A program made the translations under genes and the position numbers. DNA of 64,000 bases from Chara braunii (taxonomy: Eukaryota > Streptophyta > Charophyceae > Charales > Characeae): NCBI GenBank assembly GCA_003427395.1, contig BFEA01000318.1, positions 84,414 through 148,413 on the forward strand. Direction: 5' to 3'. Positions 20,883 through 31,190 of the stretch are shown here, piece by piece. Position 1 is the first letter of the stretch. Each line of letters opens with the position of its first letter. The notes under the pieces are model-generated. The model searched no databases and was not told the DNA's origin. It worked only from the letters and a program-made list of their open reading frames with translations.

Positions 20883-21392
20883 CAAGTACTGTAGAATTTG
20901 TTGCTGAATGTTCTTTTGTTCAAGGTTTTTTAGTTCAAATCTTTTTTGCTCTTTGTACATTGGGATATTTCGTGGACTAGGCTCAGTCCTATCCATTCTG
21001 ATTACCTGCTGGATGTAGATTTAGCCAGGCCCTTTGCAGTGTAGTCTGCTGCAATATTCTGTGTCTAGAATTGGTTACAGCATATAGCACTGTCCTGCCT
21101 TTTGCCTTCCTCTTCGTTTAAATAGGAATACATGGCAGTGTTTTCACTTCTTTTTCAAGGGACTTTGCGTTTCCTGATGTGGGCTCGGCCGGTGAGGCCT
21201 CGCTCATAATCAAGAACCGCCTGCATATATTGAAGGACATCTGATTGTTTTTTTACTTTTGCCTGTGGGACCTTTCCTTTCAGTACGGACGCTGTTCTGT
21301 TTCACTCTCGCGGGTTCCAGTCCCTGGGTCGACCTGGTTTTCAGTCCCAGAAATCTCATGGTACAGGTTGGTTTCATTGTTTACGGACTTAA
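20883..21392. other. LINE 3' untranslated stretch and spacer
   Basis: No gene seen. The segment GGCTCGGCCGGTGAGGCCTC near 21182 resembles GGCCGGAGAGCCTCGCTC at 17278, again suggesting a shared LINE 3' end. Confidence 0.4.
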
Positions 21393-21968
21393 GGGGTGGA
21401 CCCCACTGGCCGGCGGCCTGGAAAAGTTTGGGCGCCGGGGTGTTTTCCAGACCCCACTGGGTCTGGAAACCGGTGTGGAAAGCCGGCCAGGAAAGGAATT
21501 CCAGACCTCACTGCGCTTGGAAAGAGGTTGCGGAAATGGTGACGGGGCGTTTCTACATGGTCCGCGGTCTGGAAATTCCACGCGGACCTGTTTCCAGACC
21601 CTTTCCAAGGAGGCGGCCAGTTGAGCAAGGGGGGGGGCATGTCCATCAGTTTCCAGACACGGGCTACACGGCGTAGACCATGCACCCTCGCCGTGGACCG
21701 TTCTGTGCCGTGGCGGACATTCGTATTTTCCCATGGTGTCGCACGGTATTCCCAAGGGCCGCCATGGTCCACAGCACCCGCCCGACTTGCCTTTTCGGGA
21801 AACACCCTTCGGCGGTTTCCTATTCGGGTATGCCATGCCTTTTCCAGTGCCGAAACTATTGGTCTGCGTTGGGGTCCCTTCAAAATGCGTCAAGTTTTTT
21901 CCAACCACGGTAGGCCGTTTTTTGTGGGCAACACCAGTTTCCAGCCCCTGGCCAGTGGGGTCCACCCC
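21393..21968. mobile_element. TIR element (MITE) with TAA target duplication
   Basis: 576 bp bounded by TAA at 21390-21392 and 21969-21971. The 19-base ends GGGGTGGACCCCACTGGCC are perfect inverted repeats, and similarity continues inward (GG-x-CTGGAAA). The body contains many TTTCCAGACC and GGTCTGGAAA motifs in both directions. No transposase is present. TAA duplication and G-rich ends again suggest the Harbinger group, but in a family distinct from 16371-16811. Confidence 0.8.
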
Positions 21969-22124
21969 TAAGTCTACTGGGTGTCAGTCCTGAAGTCAGT
22001 AGCGGGCTGCTTTTTAGGCAATGGTCCGAGTTTCCAAACTCGATCGTTTGTGGGTAGTTGGGTACTGGACGGACTTTGACTGTTCTTAGGGGACTAAGGG
22101 CCAGATCCCACTGGCAAAGAGGAC

Positions 22125-22240
22125 TGGAAGAAGTGCCTAAATCTGGACGTGTTCCACGCAGAGGTGCAGAAAAGTAGATCACTCTCAATTTTTTGCACCT
22201 GTCTACAAATACTTCCACATTCAGACACTTACTACAATCC
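22125..22240. repeat. Small foldback repeat, copy 4
   Basis: AATCTGGACGTGTTCC, GAGGTGCAGAAAAG and, opposed, TTTTTTGCACCTGTC. Same family as 17769, 18763 and 19111. Confidence 0.55.
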
Positions 22241-22393
22241 TTCGAGTCTTTGCCAATGGGATCTCGCCCTTATCCTATGTTCTTTTTTTTTTTTTTTCTC
22301 CCTCACAGTGTGTATCGGGATCTCTAATAAATTTTTGGCTTGTACAGTATCTACTGCCAGTGGAAAGTCCTACCTTCATGGATGCAGAAAGGG

Positions 22394-22397
22394 GTAT
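22394..22397. repeat. Target-site duplication of element C (left)
   Basis: GTAT directly before TGTGACG. The partner is at 47885-47888. With one copy removed, the flanks join into one LINE reading frame. Confidence 0.75.
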
Positions 22398-24815
22398 TGT
22401 GACGAACTAGCTTCTGTAATGCGCGACTTTCGGCGCGAAGTGCTAAGCGGGGTCCTACGTCGACTGGACGGGTTCATGGAAAAATTGCATGTGTGTCCTT
22501 GGTTTCTTCGTTGTTTCTTCGTTTTCGCACGAGCCCCTGATGACAGTTGGGGACAATTCGGGAATGCACGGGGAAAAGGGGGTGAAACTTGGTTGGATGG
22601 ATGCGGAGTGCGCGCCGAGTGTGCGATTAATAAACGTTGACGTCGCTTCTTTTCTTTCGTTTCCCTTCTTTTAATTTTGTTTGTCGGACTTTTGGGCGCG
22701 TAGACATCGCGCGGGAATTTCGGTGTCTCTTTTTGAATTCCCTTTTTTGAATTTTCTTTTCGAATCTTGGTCGGAGCCATACGTCCTTCAGAATTTTGAT
22801 TTTCTTTTCGGACCTTTTTCATAATGTCGGCAGGCTAGCTAGGAATTTTGAAATTTTGGAATTTATGTTTTTCTTGGACGCTGCTTTGCGTGTTCGCGCG
22901 CTCTTTCTTGCTGCTGCGCCAAGACCTTGATTGATTGGCGCCTTAATCCTTTTGCAACTGTAATTTTGGGCGCACACTTTTGTAACTGTATCTTTCTGTT
23001 TCTTGCTCCTTATTCTTCCCGCCTCGTTTCTTCCTCTCTCCCCTCCCTATCAGGGTAGCTGCGTTTGCATGTTCGGATCGATGCGTGGAGTTGGGTACGT
23101 CCCCCACGCCGCGGCCCGACCACGCAAACGTAAGCACTCCCTTTCCCCCATCTATCTACGTCCTTGTAATTCCGTGTTCTTCGCGCATGCATGCACGCTA
23201 TAAATTCCGGCTGCGCGATTAACTTGCCCTCTTAACAGTTGCTGGAAGCTCGGGGTTGCGCGATCGATAGGGTCGGTACACGAGCGAAGTAAGAGGTGAG
23301 TGAAGCGGGAGTCGGGCGACCCGACGAGCTGGTGCCGAATGCGTGGGGTTGACGCGGGCCACGACGGACTGTGGGCGCGGAGCGAACCTGAGGGGCGCAG
23401 GAGGACCAAGCGGGGTGACGGCTTCGTGTGTTGATGCGCGACGACGGACTGTCGGCATCAGAGAGAGAAAGAGATAGAGGAGAGAGAGTTGAGGTTGAGG
23501 ATGGACATGGATTTGCGCTTTTCTTTTCGTTCCCTTTTTTATCTGTGCATATAAATTTTGGTGTCGATTACGGGCAATTCGCCCTTGTCTTTGCAGCCAT
23601 ATACTCGTCCTGTTGTTCGATTTGGTTCTTCATCGATGTTTTCTCCTTTTTCTTTCCTTCTCCGTAATCCTCTTTTGCAAATGATGTATGGATGGTTCGC
23701 GCACCCTCGCCTTTCATTTTTGATCGTTTCCTGCGAACCCTCGTACATGATGAATGAAAATGGGGATTGCATGTTGGCGTGATCAACAGAGTGTGTTGGC
23801 TTGTTGTACCTTANGGGGAGTCTGGAGCGCACCATCCGACGTACCATATGGGCACATGCAAGTGCGATCCGGACGGAGCGCGNCTTACATGTGTCCATAC
23901 CACTCGGACTCGCCAGTCGCGTCTTGGCTAACGCGTGTAGCCAGCCCCTCGCTGAAGTAGGAGTCGATGTCAATCGGGATCAGGTTACCCATCATGCGTA
24001 AGTGCGCGTAAGTGCGACTTGTTCGCATCTCTCTTACGCACTTACGAGCGGTGATCTCCCCGATTAACTTATCCCCCAAGGCGTGAGTGATGAAAGAATG
24101 ACGAGCTCGCGGAGTCCGACGTATATTTGGAATTCCGAGGATTACGAGTCNTATTTTGGGTACNGGGAAATNTGGGAAGAAGAGCAANTCCGATTACGGG
24201 GAAGTTTGAGGAACCCGGTGTTCCCCTGNCTCACAGAAAACGATAGATTCTGCGCTAGGGAATTCCATCTCGCCGTACGAAGCGACCCGCGGGGACCCGA
24301 CTACCCAAACACGTACAACACGCAGTATTTCATAACCCCCGGCTTCGTCCTTATCGCCACTAATTTCCCACCATACCACCTCCTCCTCCCCTATCATCAG
24401 CTTACAGTAGTACCGTGGAATTCCATAGCACCTTATTGGCCCTCCACCCCGTGCAGAAGCTGCAGGCGGCGTGCCCATACCTGAGCCCCCGAAGCCTCGG
24501 CACCTCGGCATAGTCCCCACCAGCCCACGCCACGTGGTGGGCCCCGAATGCGTAGGCTCCAAGGACCGCCTCGACAGGCTCCCTAGAACTGGCGATCGCG
24601 TCAGGATCGGACGGCCCCACACAACCAGCGTGCAAGCCCGCGCCCGTAAATTTCCCCATTGCTCTATTGCATCTATGCCCCTTAACCTTGCCACTGGAGA
24701 TCTCAGTTCCGACCTGGGACTCCACCCCCACTTTCCAAAAATCATTGGCCCACCCCTTTTCGCACTTCCAGGCCCACATCTCACTCCGATCAGAAAGGCG
24801 CGCCGGGCGTGAGGT
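22398..24815 (+). repeat. 5' LTR of element C
   Basis: About 2.42 kb, starting TGTGACGAACTAG and ending GCGTGAGGT before the PBS. It is almost identical to 45450-47873, including seven N positions that match one to one at a constant offset of 23058. TATAAATT is at 23199-23206. A 10-bp inverted repeat (CGTAAGTGCG and CGCACTTACG) lies around 23997-24053. Over short blocks at its ends it resembles the element A LTR. Confidence 0.92.
23199..23206 (+). promoter_or_regulatory. TATA box of element C LTR
   Basis: CACGCTATAAATTCCG about 800 bases into the LTR; the 3' LTR copy is at 46257-46264. Confidence 0.55.
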
Positions 24816-24827
24816 TGGTATCGGAGC
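24816..24827 (+). promoter_or_regulatory. Primer-binding site of element C
   Basis: TGGTATCGGAGC, one base different from the initiator-Met complement seen in element A, immediately after the LTR end GAGGT. Confidence 0.8.
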
Positions 24828-24981
24828 CCGACACGTGGCTAAGCGATAGGGTCTGTAGACTCAATATTGGCTAAGGCGAGGCGATCTGGCTCCGCGTAGG
24901 CGCCCTTCAGCTGGTGATACACGCCGACGTAGTCCTGTAAATACACGAAGCCGAACATCCGCCACAAGGCGAACAGGCGCC

Positions 24982-26450
24982 ATGGCTGCGGCCGCTGCTG
25001 CAGCAGCCGCTGCGGCGGTCATCCCCAATCAACCGCCCAACCCGCCTGCGTGAGTCCCGGTGGCTCCACCAGATCTTTATTTATTTGACCCAGCACACCA
25101 TCTCGCCGGAGCATGGTTGGCCACGCTTCGAGCTCAGCGGTATACGAACGATGAAGCTCAGATCAACATCCCCACGCGGATGGGGGGAGACGTCCATCAT
25201 TGGTATAGCACTTATGTATGGGTGGATCTTTCCACATTCGAGCGGGATTTCATGAACCACTTCGATTATGTTCACCCCGAACAAGCACTCTATATGATCA
25301 AGGATCGAGTCCAGAAACCACTCGAATCCATTACCGAGTATCGGAATAAATTTCATCGAATGTTTGTAAAAACGGATCGGGGCGAGCAGGTAGGCCGGGA
25401 CCTGTTCATTGATGGACTACGTAACATAACGATTCGGGGGAAGCTACGCAAAACTTATCTCCCATTAACCACACGCTGCAACAAATTATGGACGCTGCCG
25501 AAGAAATGGAGCGGAAGTTCGCAGCTAGCTTCTTAGAAAATGAGGATTATGGTAGAGAAGGAGACTCGTCCGAACTTGTGAAAGCAAGGGCGGAACTGGC
25601 CGCCCTGCAAAACAAATTCGAAAACATGGGATTCGTAGTCGGACCCGTCACGTATGTAGAACAGGTGACATCGAGGACCGCACCATGTGGAGCGATTGTA
25701 AAGAGGCAAATCCCGGTAATGGCGTCCCCAACCGTAACGCAGCCACCTCCACCGCCACCCACCATCGAGTCATCCGCAAGAACGAATGAGTCTACTGCTA
25801 TCTTGGAGCTAACTAAAACATTGGTTAGTCTAATCCAAGAAAGCAAGAAGGAACAGCGAGAGCACAACGCCCGATTAGAAGCTATGACGCGGAATATGCG
25901 ACCCATTGCGGTGCGAGCACCAATGCAGGGAGGCATGGCTGCTGCACAAGTTGCAGCGGGGCCAGCCGGGACATCGGCAAATGCCTGTTTTACATGTCAT
26001 CAACCGGGACACTTGGCCCGAGATTGCCCCCATCGTGCCATGCAGCCTCGGACCGAGGTCGCGCCCGCAGCTGCAGCTCCTATAGCTAACGACCCAGGAC
26101 GTGTAGGAGCCATGATGGATGATCAGGGGGGGAGTAATGGAATGATGATTTCCAGTGAGGAAGCAGCCGAGCTTATCCCACTGGAGCAGTATGTATCACT
26201 AGGATACCCGGGGCTGGGAATGATTGGGACAATTCGACCGGAACTCGAGTCTAGAGATGTCGCCGAATGGAGGCCTTCGTCGAGCGAAATGGAGACGGGA
26301 GGCCCTACCTTTGTTACAGGGGAAATCGATGTCCTCAAGGTTACCCGAGCACTGGATTATCGAATCCCTCTCCCAATCGGCCTCCTACTCTCCATTTCGG
26401 AACAGGTGAACAAACGTATGATGCAGCATTGCAAAGCAAACCGGAAGTGA
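24982..26450 (+). pseudogene. Gag of element C
   Basis: The ATG at 24982 opens a poly-Ala leader; an in-frame TGA follows at 25051. The capsid-like part (WLATLRAQRY, VHHWYSTYVW, FERDFMNHFDYVHPEQAL) matches Gag of A. A frameshift lies near 25490-25530. Then comes a Pro-rich and helical region and an intact zinc knuckle CFTCHQPGHLARDC (C-x2-C-x4-H-x4-C). The frame stops at TGA 26448-26450 where A has CGA (Arg) and then continues in the same frame into protease, so the stop is a decay product and not a natural Gag terminator. Confidence 0.85.
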
Positions 26451-29222
26451 TTCGCCCTTGCACGCGCAAAAGATCAGAAGGCGAAGGCGACGACTTCGGA
26501 GGAAAAGGCGGACGTCGCCCCTGACCCCATCCGAGTCGGATTGATACAGAAAGATGACCACTTTCTTCGGATCAAGCCGATTCTGTGGAAGTCAGCCGAA
26601 TGTGATATTGAAGTCTGGGGAGTGCCGTATAGTGTGATCATAGATTCGGGAGCGGCTGTCCTAGCGATATCACTCCGAGTAGTCGAGAGAGCGGGTAGGA
26701 AGAATGATTTGATTATGCTAACCGAGAAGGACCAGCTCGTATCGGCTGACGAGGAGAAGATCAAGACAGTAGGGCGAATGACGAATGTCGCGTTCCGATT
26801 GGGAAAAGTGCATGCTTTAGGAGATGTTGTGGTGCTGGATGTGAATACGTATGACGTTCTTTTCGGGCTTCCTGCATTGGTGGCGCTGCGTGCTAATTTA
26901 GACTTCGAACGCCAATCCGTCATTCTCCGGAATACCGGGGGAAAGCCGTATGTAATACCCATGAGACTAACTCTTCGAACGTCGGTTAAGGTAGTACCCC
27001 GAATTTCTCCGGAAACAAGGGGAGCGCTCCGCATGGTCTCTTGGAGTACACCTGTGGACGGAGGCCAATCATCGAACGACGCGGGAAGCGACGACGATGA
27101 CGATGCAGTCGTTACACGGTTAGTACGGCAGCGGATTCACTACCCGTCGCTTCGCACTATTGCGCGTACCATGCATCTAACCGCACGGAATGCTCATATG
27201 ATGATCATGGGAGAACCCCTTGTACAAATTTCGAGGCTGGTTGATTCCTTGGAACCCCCTCGGACCCTATACAAAGGCGTATCTCCCCTCCTCCTTCGGT
27301 ATAGTGACAAACGTTCCTTTTGTGATCTCACTGGCTTACCTCCATCCCTGCTTCAGCCCGCAAAAGAGGTTCAGTTGTTGCGTTTGGGAGCCGAAGCAGA
27401 ATCTTTGGAACCTCCTCAGCGCATCGAGGCAAGATTCGAGGAACTCGGGATCAAAATCTCGCCCAAAAGCGTGCCCTGGCGAGATATCTGCGACGGGATA
27501 ACCCCCGAAGGTCATATAGCGATCAGGGAGGATGAAACACAGATGGTGGACACTGTGTTTTCTTGGAGATCGGATCACTCTTTTATATCCGCACCGCTTA
27601 ACACTACTCGGCGTATACACACGAAGCAGGTTAACGTTCGGATCTTGGATCAAATATATGAATTGCATGTGCCCCATTATGTACAAGATGAGATCCATCG
27701 GCTGATCGCTGATATTTTTATAGAATATCAAGGGACGATTAGCGTGTTCGATGCCGATATTGGGTTATCTGTGGTCGTTCAGCATGAGATTCAGACCAGG
27801 AATCATTCCCCGATCCACTGCAAGCCGTATTGATACTCGTTGACAGAGCGCAAAACGACTTTGCAACGAATCAGGGAATTTAAGGCAAACAGATGGATTG
27901 AGCCTGCCACCGGTCCGTGGTCGTTCCTAGTTGTATTGGTTTCTAAAAAGAACAGGTCAGTCCGCATATGCATCGATTATCGAAAGCTAAATGATATCAC
28001 GATTAGAGATGTGTATCCCCTTCCCCGGATTGATGATCTGCTTGATGCAATCGGGTGTGCCCACTACTTCAGCAAGTTCGACGTTCGGCATGGGTTTCAT
28101 CATATCTTGGTGAAGGAAGAAGATCCGCCCAAGACTGCCTTCGTTTTGTTTGAAGGCACGTGGCAGTAGGTTCGGTGCCCGATGGGAATCAACAATGCGC
28201 CTGCCACGTTTCAGAGGGCGATGAACGTGACTTTTCAGAATTTTGTCAATAAGACACGGCTGACTCAGGGGATGATTTACTTTTGCGTTATCGTGTACGT
28301 GGATGACATTCTGGTGTACTCGGACACGTTTCACGGACACGCGCAATACATCAAATGGACGTTGGGTGCGTTGAGAGACGCAGGTTTCAAGATCGCGCTG
28401 GAAAAGAGCGAGTTCTTCCTCCCGGAAATCTCATTCTTGGGGTATGCGGTGACACGAGGAGGCCTGCGGCCGGACTCTCGAAAAGTCGCAGCGGTCAAAG
28501 AGGCCCCGGTTCCGACCGCACTGACGCAGGTTCGAGCCCTCTTGGGCCTGGCCTCGTATTATCGGCGGTTCATCAAGGGGTTCGCGGCTAAAGCAAGGCC
28601 TCTGACAAACCTGCTGCGAAAAGAACAGCCCCTTCATTGGGATGACGAGTGCGACCAGGCCTTCGGGGCCCTGAAGGATGCTCTCGTCACGGCCCCGATT
28701 CTGATTCGATCGGACCCCTCTCGGCAGTTTATTCTCATCACCGACTGGTAGCCGGAGGCTATCTCGGCCATTCTGGCACAAAAGGGAAACGATGGGAAGG
28801 AGCATGTCATTGAGTACGCTTCCCGGACGGTGCCAGACGAGTGACGAAACGATTCCGCGCCACAAGGAGAATGCTATGCGGTAGTGTGGGGTATCCAGAA
28901 CTTCCATCCGTATTTGTACGGTCAAAAGTTTCTGCTCGTCACCGACCATGAACCTCTGTTGGCTCTGAAAAAGCTAACCAACTACACGGGCATGATCGGA
29001 AGATGGGCAGTGCGGTTGCAAGAGTATGAGTTTGACATTGTTCATCGAAAAACGGAGAGACACGACAACGCTGACGGACTGACACGTTTGCACCGACCCG
29101 GTAAAGTACCAAAGGCGGAAGAAATCACACCGTGGAAGGATTCGGACATCAATAACGGTCCAAAGTACGGAGAAGTTGTGGTTATTCCATGTGGCAGGAA
29201 GCCGGTGAAGGGCAATGGCTGA
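26451..29222 (+). pseudogene. Protease-reverse transcriptase-RNase H of element C
   Basis: One frame runs unbroken except for four nonsense codons (TGA 27831, TAG 28167, TAG 28749, TGA about 28842). Protease has IIDSGAAVLAIS and DVLFGLPAL. A linker of about 190 residues follows. RT has RICIDYRKLND, YFSKFDVRHGFHHI, CPMGINNAPATFQR and the catalytic YVDD at about 28297. RNase H has ITDW, QGECYAVVWG, TDHEPLLAL and ERHDNADGLTRL. The ORF ends with TGA at 29220-29222, at the same place in the protein as in A, so the polyprotein naturally stops after RNase H. Confidence 0.88.
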
Positions 29223-30346
29223 CAGAGGTAATGTCCAGATTCCCTCTCTTTCTTCCCCATCCTCTTCTTTCGCCTCTCTTCCTGACAAATTTTGCTATTT
29301 CTGCGAGGCAATCTCTCGAGTCTATTCCGTCCACATGTGTCCTAAAGGGAGGGGATATGTTGAATGGGTAGACTGTCGGAAATGTGTCGCACGTGCTCAT
29401 GGTGCGTGCATACAGTATCGGAGTAGCGATAGACCCTGGTTCTGTCCCTTATGTCGTACTGACAAGATTCCGACGGAAGCCCGATTCCTCGATGCCACGT
29501 CGGAAGGCCCCGACAAAATTCGAAAATTCAGAAGAGCAGAAGTCTGGACAGATGTCGCCTTGATAGCCACTGTGGTAGGGAACTCCCTCGAAACCTTCTC
29601 CAAGGAGGATCGGAGGAGGGCCAATGAAAGAGCACGGGATTACCGATGGGTGGACGGACGGTTAGAAAAGCGTAAAACAGACAGCAGTGGGGCATGGTTA
29701 GTAGTTCCGCACCCGTTTATGCTGTACGACTGGGTACGAACAACCCTTGAGGAGACGGCGGCGCATTTTGCCGTGCGTATTACCGAAGCTGCGATTGACA
29801 GAAATCAATGGTACTGGTCTAATATCCGGGACGACGTTAAATTCATCGTCCAACACTGCCAGGTCTGCGCTGCTGACAAGGCCCCAACCCAACCGCCTAG
29901 GTCGATAGTCCCAACTGTGGTTGAACGGCCATTTCAGAAGGTTAGTATGGATACTACTGATATAATGGTGCCACAGGACCGAATAGTTGCGACTATTCAA
30001 TTCTGCTGGTTTTCATCGACCACTTTTCTAAGTGGATCGAGGCCTACCCCTGCAAGACACGACAAGCCGCGGAAATTGCGCGGTACGTCAATCGTTTTCT
30101 AGGCATGCACCAGGACACTGAAGAGATCCTGACCGACAATGGGGTCGAATTTAGAGGAGAAGTCAAGAGGAACCTGGTCATACACGGCGTCTCCATACGA
30201 CACACGGCCCCGCACATGTCCCCGTCTAACAGATTAGTGGAAAACGCGAATAGGGTGATAAAGACGGCCTTGCGGCGGAATATTGCGGCACATGACCCCC
30301 GACCCTGGCCTGATATCGTCGACCACATCTTGGCGGTCCATCGCGG
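29215..30346 (+). pseudogene. PHD finger-integrase ORF of element C, 5' part
   Basis: ATG at 29215 overlaps the RNase H stop by 8 bases in the +1 frame, giving MADRGNVQ. Residues 27-80 form a complete C4HC3 PHD finger (CYFC, CRKC, HGAC, WFCPLC). The integrase zinc region (HPFMLYDW, AAHFAV, QHCQVC) follows, then the core with SMDTTD, LTDNGVEF and RLVENAN, all three acids present. A frameshift near 29990 separates the first acid from the rest. The gene is cut at 30346 by the 12.4-kb insertion and resumes at 42767 in the expected frame. Confidence 0.85.
29293..29454 (+). other. PHD-type zinc finger in element C
   Basis: Spacing C-x2-C-x23-C-x2-C-x4-H-x2-C-x9-W-x-C-x2-C, the canonical C4HC3 order with the Trp two before the last Cys pair. 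It lies ahead of the integrase zinc domain. Known PHD fingers bind histone H3 N-termini; a targeting role here is inference. Confidence 0.78.
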
Positions 30347-30399
30347 TGTCGGAGCTGATACCCTTACAAGGGTATCCGCTCATAATTTTACAGTCGACA
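30347..30399. repeat. Left terminal hairpin of the insertion
   Basis: A 53-base unit that itself starts TGTCG and ends CGACA and contains the perfect hairpin GATACCCTT-AC-AAGGGTATC. Confidence 0.6.
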
Positions 30400-30994
30400 C
30401 AACACGTCAGCTAAAAACAGAAACTGGGGTAAACCCCTCGACTGTTATGGTCATGAAAGTTAGAAACCGCAAGGGCCAAAACACGGCACAAGCGGACAAG
30501 AGACAGGGGTTGAAAATTTCGAATGCTCGCGGAGCGTGCAAAGACGACGGAGGTTAGTAAACAAAAAATGACCACGCACGCCATTCCGGCACGCGCAGAA
30601 ACTGCAAAGTGGTTAGTAAGTAAAACCTCCGACCACAAGGTCGGAAGGTTAGCCAAAACAGAAAAGAGTCGTGCAGGGCGCGGCAACAGTCTTCCTCAGT
30701 CAATTGACAATTGGGGAAGTATGACCATCTCAGCTCAAGTCCGTAGACGTCGAGCATATCGGAAAAGCGGGGCGGGAAAACCACTCCCCGCAGGATAGAA
30801 TAAAGGCAAAAATTAATAAAAGCCCCGACCATGTGGCCGGGGGAACTAAACAAAAGGGACCTAACCTACTGTAACAGGCTGCGATGACCAACAGTGGCCT
30901 GGGTTTCCCCTACGGTAGAACACAAGCCTTATGAACTGACTAGACTGAGCATGTACTCTACTTAGGGCAGATTGACTCTTAATAGAACCGAACA

Positions 30995-31190
30995 AGGAGC
31001 TAGCCCAGTAGGTACAGGCTGAGACTGATACGCAAAGGATCTTAGGATCGAGTCCGACTTGCCTCCGGGCTAATTCCTTTTGCTAGCTGTGAGAGGCAGG
31101 GCCTGCCTTTTTCCGCTCGTCCTCAGATGGCGGGATTCGAACCTGTGACTACAAGCTTGGAGCAAGTTAGAGTTTTAGCCCGTTGTGACA
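30995..31190. other. Two facing tRNA-related Pol III promoter modules
   Basis: Plus strand: box A-like TAGCCCAGTAGG (31001-31012) and box B-like GGATCGAGTCC (31045-31055). Minus strand: box B GGTTCGAATCC (31143-31133) and box A-like TGTCACAACGG (31190-31180). Spacings of 33-37 bases suit SINE heads. Neither folds into a full tRNA that I can draw. The minus-strand tract CTGGGATTCGAACC-like end is not a usable primer site because the T-loop lies too close to CCA. Confidence 0.4.

Noticed and set aside
23885-24784. Open frames on both strands repeated at 46943-47923.
   Set aside because: They are in the two LTRs of element C and contain the same Ns in both copies. Nothing suggests translation.
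31128-31145. TGGCGGGATTCGAACC as a retrotransposon primer-binding site at the start of the 12.4-kb insertion.
   Set aside because: In a real tRNA 3' end the T-loop lies about 17 bases before the CCA terminus; here it begins after 8. It is better read as a box B on the minus strand.
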